Below are positions 30,783 through 38,610 of a stretch of DNA of 64,000 nucleotides, piece by piece. The notes under the pieces were generated by a model. It was given only the letters and a program-made list of their open reading frames with translations, was not told where the DNA came from and searched no databases. Source of the stretch: Symbiodinium kawagutii (taxonomy: Eukaryota; Sar; Dinophyceae; Suessiales; Symbiodiniaceae); the NCBI GenBank assembly GCA_009767595.1, contig VSDK01023569.1, positions 45,981 to 109,980 of the forward strand. Reading direction: 5' to 3'. How positions within the stretch are numbered: position 1 is the first letter of the stretch; the number at the start of each line of letters is the position of its first letter. Both the position numbers and the translations under genes were made by a program.

Positions 30783-31289
30783 ATGTTAGCTGTGTTTGGG
30801 AATCCCCGCGTTACGGTTGGGCTCGCGGTGGCCAGCCATTTCTTGCGATCTTGGTTTGCTGGGGATTCAAACATAGTTCAGCTTCAGTCTGATCTTCTTG
30901 GGTTTAGAACTGAACTGGTGAGGGCTGAACAGACATTGCTGAGGGCTCATCAATCGTTGGACCACTGCTTATCCTGGGTATCCTGGCAGGGGATTTTTAT
31001 CCGTCTGCTTATTTTGCTCTTGGTACAAGGGGTCACGGTTTTTCTGCTTTGGCGGTGTTGGGGGTCCGATCGGAAGCCCACGGTCTTGGAACCAGTGGCA
31101 TCGGACTCGGAACCTGAACAGCTGGAATTTGAGAGGTCACCTCCCAAAGCCATCAGTTCACCTGAGAAACAGTTCGAGGTCGGGCACGTAGTTGGAACTG
31201 GTCCTTGGAGGCCATCTGACTTGAGGAGGATTCGACAGAATGGCGGCAGCAGCGCCACAGCCGGAGCTTCGCACGTTGGACGTGCGTGA
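30783..31289 (+). CDS. ORF1: membrane/coiled-coil protein of element B
   Basis: 168 residues from the first ATG after the leader tail. Residues 30-62 are heptad-patterned (VQLQSDLLGFRTELVRAEQT). Residues 70-92 form one hydrophobic helix (FIRLLILLLVQGVTVFLLW). The rest is acidic/Ser-Pro-rich. Compared with element A, the order of coil and membrane helix is reversed and there is no obvious sequence similarity, yet position and composition match. The end overlaps the gag-like ORF by 50 nt in another frame. Function unknown; membrane anchoring is inferred. Confidence 0.65.
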   Translation: MLAVFGNPRVTVGLAVASHFLRSWFAGDSNIVQLQSDLLGFRTELVRAEQTLLRAHQSLDHCLSWVSWQGIFIRLLILLLVQGVTVFLLWRCWGSDRKPTVLEPVASDSEPEQLEFERSPPKAISSPEKQFEVGHVVGTGPWRPSDLRRIRQNGGSSATAGASHVGRA

Positions 31290-32424
31290 GCCACAGATCA
31301 TTCGACATTACCCCTTGGACGCAGGGGGATTTTTCTGGCATCATCGAGTCCTTCTGGAGAAATGCTCAGCTGGTGTTGGGATAGGGCTTTCACCAGATGG
31401 TGACCTCGAACGAATTGATCTCAGCGTCACCGAACACATCACACTGGATCGTCGTGCACTGTTTCCCCGACCCCAAGCTCCGTTCGTTTATGCCTTTGAC
31501 GAGATCACCCGTGCAGAGCTTGAGATGCACCGCAGGAGAGCAAAAGTCATGAACAATCTCTTCAACGATGCTACTCTGCAGGAAGTTGACAGCTACGAAT
31601 GGTTGGTGGCTGACACATCTCGCGAAGATTTTGGGGAGAAGGTCAGTGATGAAGTGGTAGACCAAGGGGTCACGTTGCATGACTCAGCTCTCGTTGAGAT
31701 TGAAGGCGAGGAGGTGTATGCTGTTCGTGTGGCCATATCGAAGAAAGATGACTGGATGAAGAGCAAAGAAGAGTCGAAGGGTGATCCACGGCTCCTGGGT
31801 TACTTCAACGATGGTCAAGGTCGACGGTTTCTTGAATTTGGTGAAGCCATTGACTTGATGGGTGAGAAGACCTTTGACGACTGGCCATTAACAGGACCAA
31901 GGGCATGCCTGGAATTTTTGAAAAGTGTGAGGTCAAGCAGTACTGATCTCATCACATACCACCTGCAGTGGTCCCGCAATTCTGGAGTGTCACAGTATGC
32001 AGCCGCTCTGTTTGAACATAGGGCCCTTTGTGATTGCTTGAAGAGTTTGATTCAGGTCGATCAAGTCGACGTATCTTCGTTGCTGGGGGCGGAGTTCATG
32101 GTGCGGAGGTTGGTACAGATCGAGACGGCAGTGTCTCGAAATCCAGCCAGTCCTGATTATTCAGGATTGGAGCTGCTTATGGAAAGCGGGGTGGGGTCCA
32201 CAGGAGAAGCAAGAGTGGTCAAGTTTCAGGAATGGGTCGCAGCGCGACTCAAGGAGAAGGCCCAGGTGCAGAAACAAGCCCGACTCTATCGGGAGGAATT
32301 TGGTCGTCGTCGTCCCGAAGGAGAAGAGAACCCACCAGGAAAGGGTCGTGGACGAGGAAAAGGAAAAGCCAAGAACAAAGCCCGCGGTTCAGGCGAAGCA
32401 GCCCCCGCGGGTGCTGCCCAGTAG
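31240..32424 (+). CDS. Gag-like ORF of element B
   Basis: 394 residues from ATG 31240. N-terminal half of mixed alpha/beta character. The middle is helical (for example EFLKSVRSSSTDLITYHLQW). The C-terminal 60 residues are highly basic and Gly-rich (GKGRGRGKGKAKNKARGSG), typical for nucleic-acid binding by a Gag tail. No zinc knuckle is visible. It is the positional counterpart of the broken ORF 5329-7005 in element A and shows what an intact version looks like. Assigned by position and tail only. Confidence 0.6.
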   Translation: MAAAAPQPELRTLDVREPQIIRHYPLDAGGFFWHHRVLLEKCSAGVGIGLSPDGDLERIDLSVTEHITLDRRALFPRPQAPFVYAFDEITRAELEMHRRRAKVMNNLFNDATLQEVDSYEWLVADTSREDFGEKVSDEVVDQGVTLHDSALVEIEGEEVYAVRVAISKKDDWMKSKEESKGDPRLLGYFNDGQGRRFLEFGEAIDLMGEKTFDDWPLTGPRACLEFLKSVRSSSTDLITYHLQWSRNSGVSQYAAALFEHRALCDCLKSLIQVDQVDVSSLLGAEFMVRRLVQIETAVSRNPASPDYSGLELLMESGVGSTGEARVVKFQEWVAARLKEKAQVQKQARLYREEFGRRRPEGEENPPGKGRGRGKGKAKNKARGSGEAAPAGAAQ

Positions 32425-32621
32425 AGCTTGGCTTGGACCTGGGTGTTGTGAGTCAGGACACCCCGGTCGAATTTCTCTGGCTCTTGTCCCAAGCTCTAGA
32501 GCACCATTGACCTTTGCCCGGTTCTTCATCGTCAGACCTTCGGGTATTTTTGGGTCGGGGTCGGTGGTGTTCACTTGAGCTACAGTGTGAAGTTTTGGGA
32601 CAGAATTTGAGTTGTCAGTGC

Positions 32622-35600
32622 ATGATGTTTGGTGAGACCCTTATCGAAGAGAGGCGGCATGGTTACGTCTTTCCCATTCCAGGAGGGGTCATTCGCTCGG
32701 AAAACACGCTGGAAAAGGGAGCATTGTCAGCTCTCAACAAACTAGCAGGTTCGAAATTCAATGATGCAAGTCAGCTATTTCATCGTCCCGCTACAGTTGT
32801 GCAACAATCTGCCATTGAGATGACTCGTGATGTAGTGGCAGAGGCGGGTCCTTGTCCTGACGATTTGAATGGATTGAGAGCCATTCAGGACATGATGAAA
32901 TCACACCCCGCGTATGGGGAGCCGAGCACCTTAGCACCTTTTTCTTCAGCGAAGTTGAAGATCCTTCAGAGTACATGCAGACCGAAGCCGTTGAAGCAAC
33001 TAGTTCCCCCTTCAGTGCTCCCCCTGTTGAAACGATGGAAGACTCACATAGAGCTCAGTGCAAAGGAATGTAAGAAGAAGTTTGATGATGATCCAACATG
33101 TTGTCCTGCAAAACCATACTGGGATCCAGTCCTTCGTCATAACAAGATTGAGCGTACCAAGCTGCTGGTAGGCCTTTGGAAGATCGGTGTCATAGGGTTT
33201 CGAGCATCCGTGAAAGCACACATAGGATTGTTTTTCGTCAGAAAGAAAGATCCTGCCTTCATCCGTATGGTGGTGGACTGTCGCATTTCCAATGCACACC
33301 ACAAGCTTCCACCTGTCACCCGACTTGGTGGTGGGGCCAACTTTTGTGATTTTGATCTTTCACCTGACATGATGCAAGCCCACTTTGGTTCTTCGGACGA
33401 ACACGTCGGTTTCGGATGTGAGATGGACGTGTCGGACTGCTTCTACCAATTTGGACTGCCAGAATGTGCTAAGTGGTTCGGAATCAATGACCCCCGGTCA
33501 GTGGCTGAGTGGGCTGAAGCTGGAGTTAAGCTTAACAAGGTTTATGACGAAGATCTTGAACAATGGTGTGAAATCTCTGCCAACACCATGGTATACCCCG
33601 TCATAGAGGCAATGCCGATGGGGTGGACATGGGCATTGTTTTTCGCAAACGAAACCGTCAACTATATTGCTGGTTGTGCTTCGATTCCTAGATCCCCTGA
33701 AGTTCGCGAGAAGCTTAGGGTGCCACAGCTTTGGCAGGCTGACACCATCACCTCGGTGTATGTTGATAACGTGGCCATCTTCGGAGCAAAGTACAGTGAT
33801 GTTGTTGAGAAGATGGAAAAGGTAGACACTGCGTTCAAGAAAGTTGGTATCCCGGTCACCTGGACATATCCTGAACCAGTTGATGTCATCGAAACAGTTG
33901 GGGTCATCGTCGATTTCAGGAACAGAGTGGTCAGGAACAAGCCCACTCGTTTGTGGAAAGTGTTTTTGGCCGGACGTGAGCTCTGCAAGCGAACCAGAGT
34001 GAGAGCTGATATTGTGGAAGTTTGGTTGGGCCATGCCACGTCAGCCTTTCGCCTTTGTCCATGTTTGCTCTCCGTGTTCAACTATATCTATCGTTTTGTG
34101 ATGCTCAACCGGGGCCGTCGTGTGGTGATGTGGCCTTCAGTTCGTGCAGAGATAATGCAAGCAACTGCCCTGGTTTGGTATGCTCGGTCGTCGCTAGGGG
34201 GGCACTACAATAGTGAAGTTGACATGGGGGACTCCTCGGGTTTCGGTTATGCTATGACATCCAAAGAGTGTTCACCAATGCTGATCCATGAAGAGGCTGC
34301 CGTCAAAGAGAAATGGAGGTTCATCTCGCTCCCCGAAGATGTCAAGAGTGCAGTTGAGTTTCTCAACACCGAAGATGATGGGGATCGTGATCATAGTGGT
34401 CTCCATGATGAGCACCTTCAGGCTTTTGTCAGATCTGGTGTAGGTCCGGATACAGAGTATGGTCAGTGGCTTCAACAGTCCTTGGAAGAAGGTTCCTGGT
34501 TGCGCACTAGTCCGATTCTTTCACAGTTCAGGGCGAAGCGTAGTCGAAGAATGGACATTGAAATTCCTGAGCTTATAAAACCTGTGTCCGGTAAGATCCT
34601 GGAACCTGATAGTTTCCGGCTTCTCTGGATGAGAAGATGGCGAAATCCTGCAGAAACCATCAACATCAAGGAGGCGAGAGTTGCCTTGTCGTCTCTCAAA
34701 CGCATGGCGAGATCGAAGTCTGGAGTAGGATGTAGAAAGCTCACACTTTGTGATAACCTTAGTGCAGTTCTTGCTCTGGAGAAGGGCAGAAGCAGCAGTA
34801 GTAGTATGAACAGGATTTGCAAAACTGCAGCAGCTCTCCAAGTGGCTCTTCAGATTCGATGGTCTCTTCGCCATGTAGAAACCAAGAGAAATCAAGCAGA
34901 TAAACCTTCAAGGGGGGAATGGATGAGACGTCCTCCTGAGTGTGCAGTCGCAAGCAGACCTTCACAGCATTGGTCCCGATGTCAGACAGATATGTTTCAC
35001 AGCACTTCGAGCAGTTCAAAGAAAACACGATGTGACACACTGAAGCTTTCGGATTTGGTTCCTCCACCTGGTTTGGGTAAGCATGTTCAATGTCAAAGTG
35101 GACCACCTCAAGGGATAGCATGTGAGACTTTGAATTCTCCTGAACAACATGTTCACTGCCCCACTGATGACCATGGACGTGTTTGCGATGCCCGCCGATC
35201 AGGAAAGACGAGAAAAAGAAAGCTTCGGGCATGCTGGGAGCTCTTCAGCGGAGAAGGTGAGCTGACTCAGAGTTTCCGGAAGCACGGTTTGCTGTGTTTG
35301 CCTGGGGTTGATATTAGAAATGGAGCTCTACACGACCTTACAGTGTTTGATATTCAAAGAAGAGTTTTGGCAGTGCTCTCGACAGACCAAGTTGGGTTCG
35401 TCCATATGGGAACACCTTGTACTGTTTTCAGTAGAGCTCGTCGCGGGATCACCAACCTCACCAAGGCTAGACGAAAGGAGATGATAGGATGTGAGTTGGC
35501 CTTTTTCTCTAGCGAAGTGGCAAGGTTCTGTTCGCATCGGAATATCTTTTGGTCGATTGAGAATCCTCGTTCGTCTCGGCTTTGGGAGTTTCCTGCCATA

Positions 35601-36095
35601 CAAGAGCTTTTATCGCTGGAAGGGGTACACTATGTTGATTTTGTGATGTGTCAGTACGGACAGCCTTTCAAGAAACCCACGCGGATCATGACCAACTGTA
35701 GTGACCTTGGAGCCCTTTCGTGCATTTGTCCTCATTTAAAGCATGCAGTTGTTTTAAAGGGGACCGTTCAGCATGATACCAAAGGCTGGGTAAACCTTAC
35801 AACACTGGCGGGAGCATATCCAGAAATGCTTTGCAACAAGTGGGCTCAAAGTGTAAAGCGAGCCCTTCGACATGCTTCGCAGATCAGTCCTGCAATCAAA
35901 CTTGAAGAGCTCAACAGGATCTTCACGGGCCAAACATGTGGTGCAGGTACTGAAAAGACAGAAACGTTCAGACACTGTTCGCAAGTTCCAAAACTCCTCG
36001 AAACGATCGTGTTTGGGCAACACAGCAGAGCGGAAGCAGAGAGACGCAGAGCCCTTCGCCAGAAACAAAAGAAGGGTGGTCAGCAGAAATCTTGA
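32622..36095 (+). CDS. RT-RNase H-methyltransferase polyprotein of element B
   Basis: The frame is open from 32514, with the first ATG at 32622. RT: motif A CEMDVSDCFYQF (about 33420), motif B AMPMGWTWALF (about 33610), motif C VYVDNVAIFG (about 33760) with Asn in place of the second Asp. RNase H-like: D in EVDMGDSSGF (about 34220), E in NIKEARVAL (about 34665), D in LTLCDNLSAV (about 34745), QADKPSRG (about 34900). A cytosine-methyltransferase-like domain ends the protein: CWELFSGEGELTQSF (SAM loop, about 35235), MGTPCTVFSRAR with the PC catalytic-type motif (about 35405), SIENPRSSRLWEF (about 35555), CQYGQPFKKPTRI (about 35650). Compared with element A the methyltransferase has moved across the ORF boundary. 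Confidence 0.85.
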   Translation: MMFGETLIEERRHGYVFPIPGGVIRSENTLEKGALSALNKLAGSKFNDASQLFHRPATVVQQSAIEMTRDVVAEAGPCPDDLNGLRAIQDMMKSHPAYGEPSTLAPFSSAKLKILQSTCRPKPLKQLVPPSVLPLLKRWKTHIELSAKECKKKFDDDPTCCPAKPYWDPVLRHNKIERTKLLVGLWKIGVIGFRASVKAHIGLFFVRKKDPAFIRMVVDCRISNAHHKLPPVTRLGGGANFCDFDLSPDMMQAHFGSSDEHVGFGCEMDVSDCFYQFGLPECAKWFGINDPRSVAEWAEAGVKLNKVYDEDLEQWCEISANTMVYPVIEAMPMGWTWALFFANETVNYIAGCASIPRSPEVREKLRVPQLWQADTITSVYVDNVAIFGAKYSDVVEKMEKVDTAFKKVGIPVTWTYPEPVDVIETVGVIVDFRNRVVRNKPTRLWKVFLAGRELCKRTRVRADIVEVWLGHATSAFRLCPCLLSVFNYIYRFVMLNRGRRVVMWPSVRAEIMQATALVWYARSSLGGHYNSEVDMGDSSGFGYAMTSKECSPMLIHEEAAVKEKWRFISLPEDVKSAVEFLNTEDDGDRDHSGLHDEHLQAFVRSGVGPDTEYGQWLQQSLEEGSWLRTSPILSQFRAKRSRRMDIEIPELIKPVSGKILEPDSFRLLWMRRWRNPAETINIKEARVALSSLKRMARSKSGVGCRKLTLCDNLSAVLALEKGRSSSSSMNRICKTAAALQVALQIRWSLRHVETKRNQADKPSRGEWMRRPPECAVASRPSQHWSRCQTDMFHSTSSSSKKTRCDTLKLSDLVPPPGLGKHVQCQSGPPQGIACETLNSPEQHVHCPTDDHGRVCDARRSGKTRKRKLRACWELFSGEGELTQSFRKHGLLCLPGVDIRNGALHDLTVFDIQRRVLAVLSTDQVGFVHMGTPCTVFSRARRGITNLTKARRKEMIGCELAFFSSEVARFCSHRNIFWSIENPRSSRLWEFPAIQELLSLEGVHYVDFVMCQYGQPFKKPTRIMTNCSDLGALSCICPHLKHAVVLKGTVQHDTKGWVNLTTLAGAYPEMLCNKWAQSVKRALRHASQISPAIKLEELNRIFTGQTCGAGTEKTETFRHCSQVPKLLETIVFGQHSRAEAERRRALRQKQKKGGQQKS

Positions 36096-37065
36096 GGCAC
36101 CTGACCCCGTCGTGCCCAAAGATAGAGTGTTACAATGCTCAAGAGTGAAACCTCGTACCTTGAAAGTGTACCAGAGTGCAGTGGATGGATTTTTGCAGTG
36201 GAGCCATGCCAGTAGAATCAATCATAGTTCTCACCGGCAAGTAGATGAAGCAATTTCAGCATATATTCATCACCTATGTGGCGAGGGGCGCACTATGACT
36301 GAAGCCTCATATGTTGTGTTTGGTTGGATTCTCCTGAAATCACGATGGCACATTCCGGAGCGTCAGCAGCTCCCCGTTTCAAGACAGGCTTTGAAAGGCT
36401 GGAGATCTCGATATCCTGGTAAGTCTCGTACAGGCATCGATCTGGCATTGTGGGATTTGGTTGCTCTTGCTGCAGCCGAATTGGGATATCATTTGACAGC
36501 TTGTGCCATTCTTGTCCAAGGGGATTGCTATCTACGCCCATGTGAAGTGATGATGCTCACGAAAAGACATCTCATCAAACCTCAGCGCCGTATCAAGCAC
36601 TGGGGGCTGGTTGTGGGTCTTGAGGAAGATGGTGTTCCTGCGAAGTCTGGTGAGTTTGATGAATGTGTTTTTGCCAACACACCAACTCGTGCCGATGTGA
36701 ACCAAGTTCTGCTGATGCTGTCTCAACGGAAACTTGCATGTGATGTTTCCCTTTTTCACCCGTTAACCTCGGCAAAATACAATCGACAGATCAGTGAAGC
36801 GGCCACTAAAGTTGGACTTGGGCATTTAAACCTGTCAGCTCATCACCTTCGTCATAGCGGGGCAAGTCACGATGCATACTATAATCTGCGAACCTTAAAG
36901 GAGATCCAAACCAGAGGTCGATGGAAAGCTGCCAACTCTGTGAACCGATATCGCAAACCAGGGAGGATGTTGTTGACCCAATCCAATGTGTCAAAGGCCG
37001 TATGGAAAGCTGCCGATCAAGCGCGACCAAAGGTGCTGAATTCCTTGAGCCAGTTTTTCACATGA
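35872..37065 (+). CDS. Tyrosine recombinase of element B
   Basis: The open frame starts at ATG 35872 and overlaps the previous ORF by 224 nt. The overlapping start is basic, with no motif. The domain proper runs from KPRTLKVYQSAVDGF (about 36150): an N-terminal SAM-like helical part, Arg in CYLRPCEVMML (about residue 222), HHLRHSGAS (His323-x-x-Arg326), GRW (Trp351) and Tyr360 in NSVNRYRK. The R...HxxR...W...Y set is complete, so it should be catalytic. In DIRS-type elements this enzyme inserts a circular DNA copy. Translation probably needs reinitiation, a separate RNA or frame change, since no start is coupled to the upstream stop. Confidence 0.88.
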   Translation: MLRRSVLQSNLKSSTGSSRAKHVVQVLKRQKRSDTVRKFQNSSKRSCLGNTAERKQRDAEPFARNKRRVVSRNLEAPDPVVPKDRVLQCSRVKPRTLKVYQSAVDGFLQWSHASRINHSSHRQVDEAISAYIHHLCGEGRTMTEASYVVFGWILLKSRWHIPERQQLPVSRQALKGWRSRYPGKSRTGIDLALWDLVALAAAELGYHLTACAILVQGDCYLRPCEVMMLTKRHLIKPQRRIKHWGLVVGLEEDGVPAKSGEFDECVFANTPTRADVNQVLLMLSQRKLACDVSLFHPLTSAKYNRQISEAATKVGLGHLNLSAHHLRHSGASHDAYYNLRTLKEIQTRGRWKAANSVNRYRKPGRMLLTQSNVSKAVWKAADQARPKVLNSLSQFFT

Positions 37066-37105
37066 TGGGTTGACACCCACCTAACCAAGCAATGTTGGAA
37101 TTGTG

Positions 37106-37869
37106 GAGTTGCAATTCGAAGTCGAGTGACGAAATCAAAGCACTTTCGATGATGTTTCCTTTCGATACTCTTTAAGAGGTGCCATGCATGTTTTTCAGTC
37201 AATGCTCAAGATGAGCAATGCCCTTTGCAGATACGGTGCTGGGACTACTTTCGAATGCTGAAAAAGCTGGGGCGGCCAACTTGCGCAGAGCATCAATAGT
37301 TGGCTTTAGCTGGATTTGTGCGATGCATGTGTTGAGCCCCACTCTTTTCATGTCAAGAACTTCGGCTCCCAGCCCTTACAATCCCTCCACTGCCGAGTTG
37401 CAATTCGAAGTCGAGTGACGAAATCAAAGCACTTTCGATGATGTTTCCTTTCGATACTCTTTAAGAGGTGCCATGCATGTTTTTCAGTCAATGCTCAAGA
37501 TGAGCAATGCCCTTTGCAGATACGGTGCTGGGACTACTTTCGAATGCTGAAAAAGCTGGGGCGGCCAACTTGCGCAGAGCATCAATAGTTGGCTTTAGCT
37601 GGATTTGTGCGATGCATGTGTTGAGCCCCACTCTTTTCATGTCAAGAACTTCGGCTCCCAGCCCTTACAATCCCTCCACTGCCGAGTTGCAATTCGAAGT
37701 CGAGTGACGAAATCAAAGCACTTTCGATGATGTTTCCTTTCGATACTCTTTAAGAGGTGCCATGCATGTTTTTCAGTCAATGCTCAAGATGAGCAATGCC
37801 CTTTGCAGATACGGTGCTGGGACTACTTTCGAATGCTGAAAAAGCTGGGGCGGCCACCTTGCACAGAGC
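37106..37869 (+). repeat. 289-bp tandem repeat at 3' end of element B
   Basis: Units at 37106-37394 and 37395-37683 are near identical; the third, 37684-37869, stops after 186 bp with two base changes near its end. Each full unit contains TCAAGAACTTCGGCTC, which is also the left end of element B, so the block resembles the B-A-B split direct repeats of PAT/Ngaro-type DIRS elements. Each full unit also carries the same 66-codon open frame, not considered a gene. Confidence 0.9.
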
Positions 37870-37870
37870 A

Positions 37871-38122
37871 TCAAGAAATATTGAGTGATTGGGGGGGGTC
37901 CGCTATTTTGAGAAACCACCATCTGGAGATATCTGTGTACTGTATTTGCTGCGATTGTAAGTACGATTTGAGATGGTTTTCTATGATGCAATGAGACCTT
38001 TGATCATTTGCACAAGAAAGCCTTAAAGATTCAAATGAATTAAGCAAACACATCTAGTTGACAGATGGTGAGTCAATGCATGTACACATCATTGAGTCAC
38101 TACTATTAATTAAATATTTCTG
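37871..38122 (+). repeat. Right 252-bp flanking direct repeat of element B
   Basis: Second copy of 30509-30762. Beyond TATTTCTG the flank continues as AATGATAATG, presumably the original downstream host DNA. Confidence 0.9.
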
Positions 38123-38301
38123 AATGATAATGATTGTATCACTGTTGAATCACTATATGTTTGAACCACTCTTTCATAATTGAATACGTTTCATAATTAA
38201 ATCAACTATACATCATATCAACTCAGGAAATGATTGTATCTAATGATGCACTGAGGATGTCATGTATCAACTCCCCCAGGGTGAGCCCATTGCGCAACGA
38301 G

Positions 38302-38391
38302 GCTTTGGTGTCCCAACTGGGCTTTGAAAATGCCAGGAGGCGCGATGCCAGGCTCCAAATCTTCCAAGGGCTGAAAATGTTGATTGGTTGA
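38302..38391 (+). CDS. Candidate helical exon
   Basis: The acceptor is CAACGAG|GCT. It reads ALVSQLGFENARRRDARLQI then FQGLKMLIG and TGA. Helical, like the series in the first 24 kb. Confidence 0.45.
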   Translation, partial: ALVSQLGFENARRRDARLQIFQGLKMLIG

Positions 38392-38482
38392 TGATTGTGG
38401 GGAAGTAATATTGGATAGATGACACTGGTGAAATGATATTGGTGAATATTCTGATGATAGTGGTGAATATTGCTCAAATGGT

Positions 38483-38610
38483 ATGGCTATGGGTCAATTA
38501 TGATATGGCTATGGGTCAATGTTAACCATCAATATTAATCAACTACAATAGGGAAAACAATGGTTAATGATGGGAACCAGGGTGACTAAGGGTTTTGACC
38601 CATAGCCATG
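38483..38610 (+). mobile_element. MITE family 1 copy with duplicated end
   Basis: ATGGCTATGGGTCAAT occurs twice at the left (38483 and 38504). The right end is TTTTGACCCATAGCCAT. The core has TAGGGAAAACAATGGTTAAT and GGGAACCAGGG. The perfect 15-bp inverted ends make this the best family 1 copy. Confidence 0.8.

Larger units (their letters stand above)
30763..37870 (+). mobile_element. Retroelement B (DIRS-like, with MTase and YR)
   Basis: A 7.1-kb unit between two 252/254-bp direct repeats. Order: leader-like tail, membrane/coiled-coil ORF1, gag-like ORF, RT-RNase H-methyltransferase ORF, tyrosine recombinase ORF, then 289-bp tandem repeats. All four ORFs are open and their key motifs are present, so this copy looks young. 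No aspartic protease or DDE integrase is visible. The right end is a truncated third 289-bp unit joined to target DNA at TCAA. The DIRS-type layout is clear, but the flanking duplication is atypical. Confidence 0.88.

Noticed and set aside
37218-37707. Duplicated 66-codon ORF in the 289-bp repeats
   Set aside because: Identical only because the DNA is repeated; no start context or motif, and the third unit truncates it.
30509-38122. Flanking 252/254-bp repeats as LTRs
   Set aside because: They lack TG...CA ends, contain a piece of an unrelated MITE, and no primer-binding site or polypurine tract lies beside them. The element encodes a tyrosine recombinase, not an LTR integrase.
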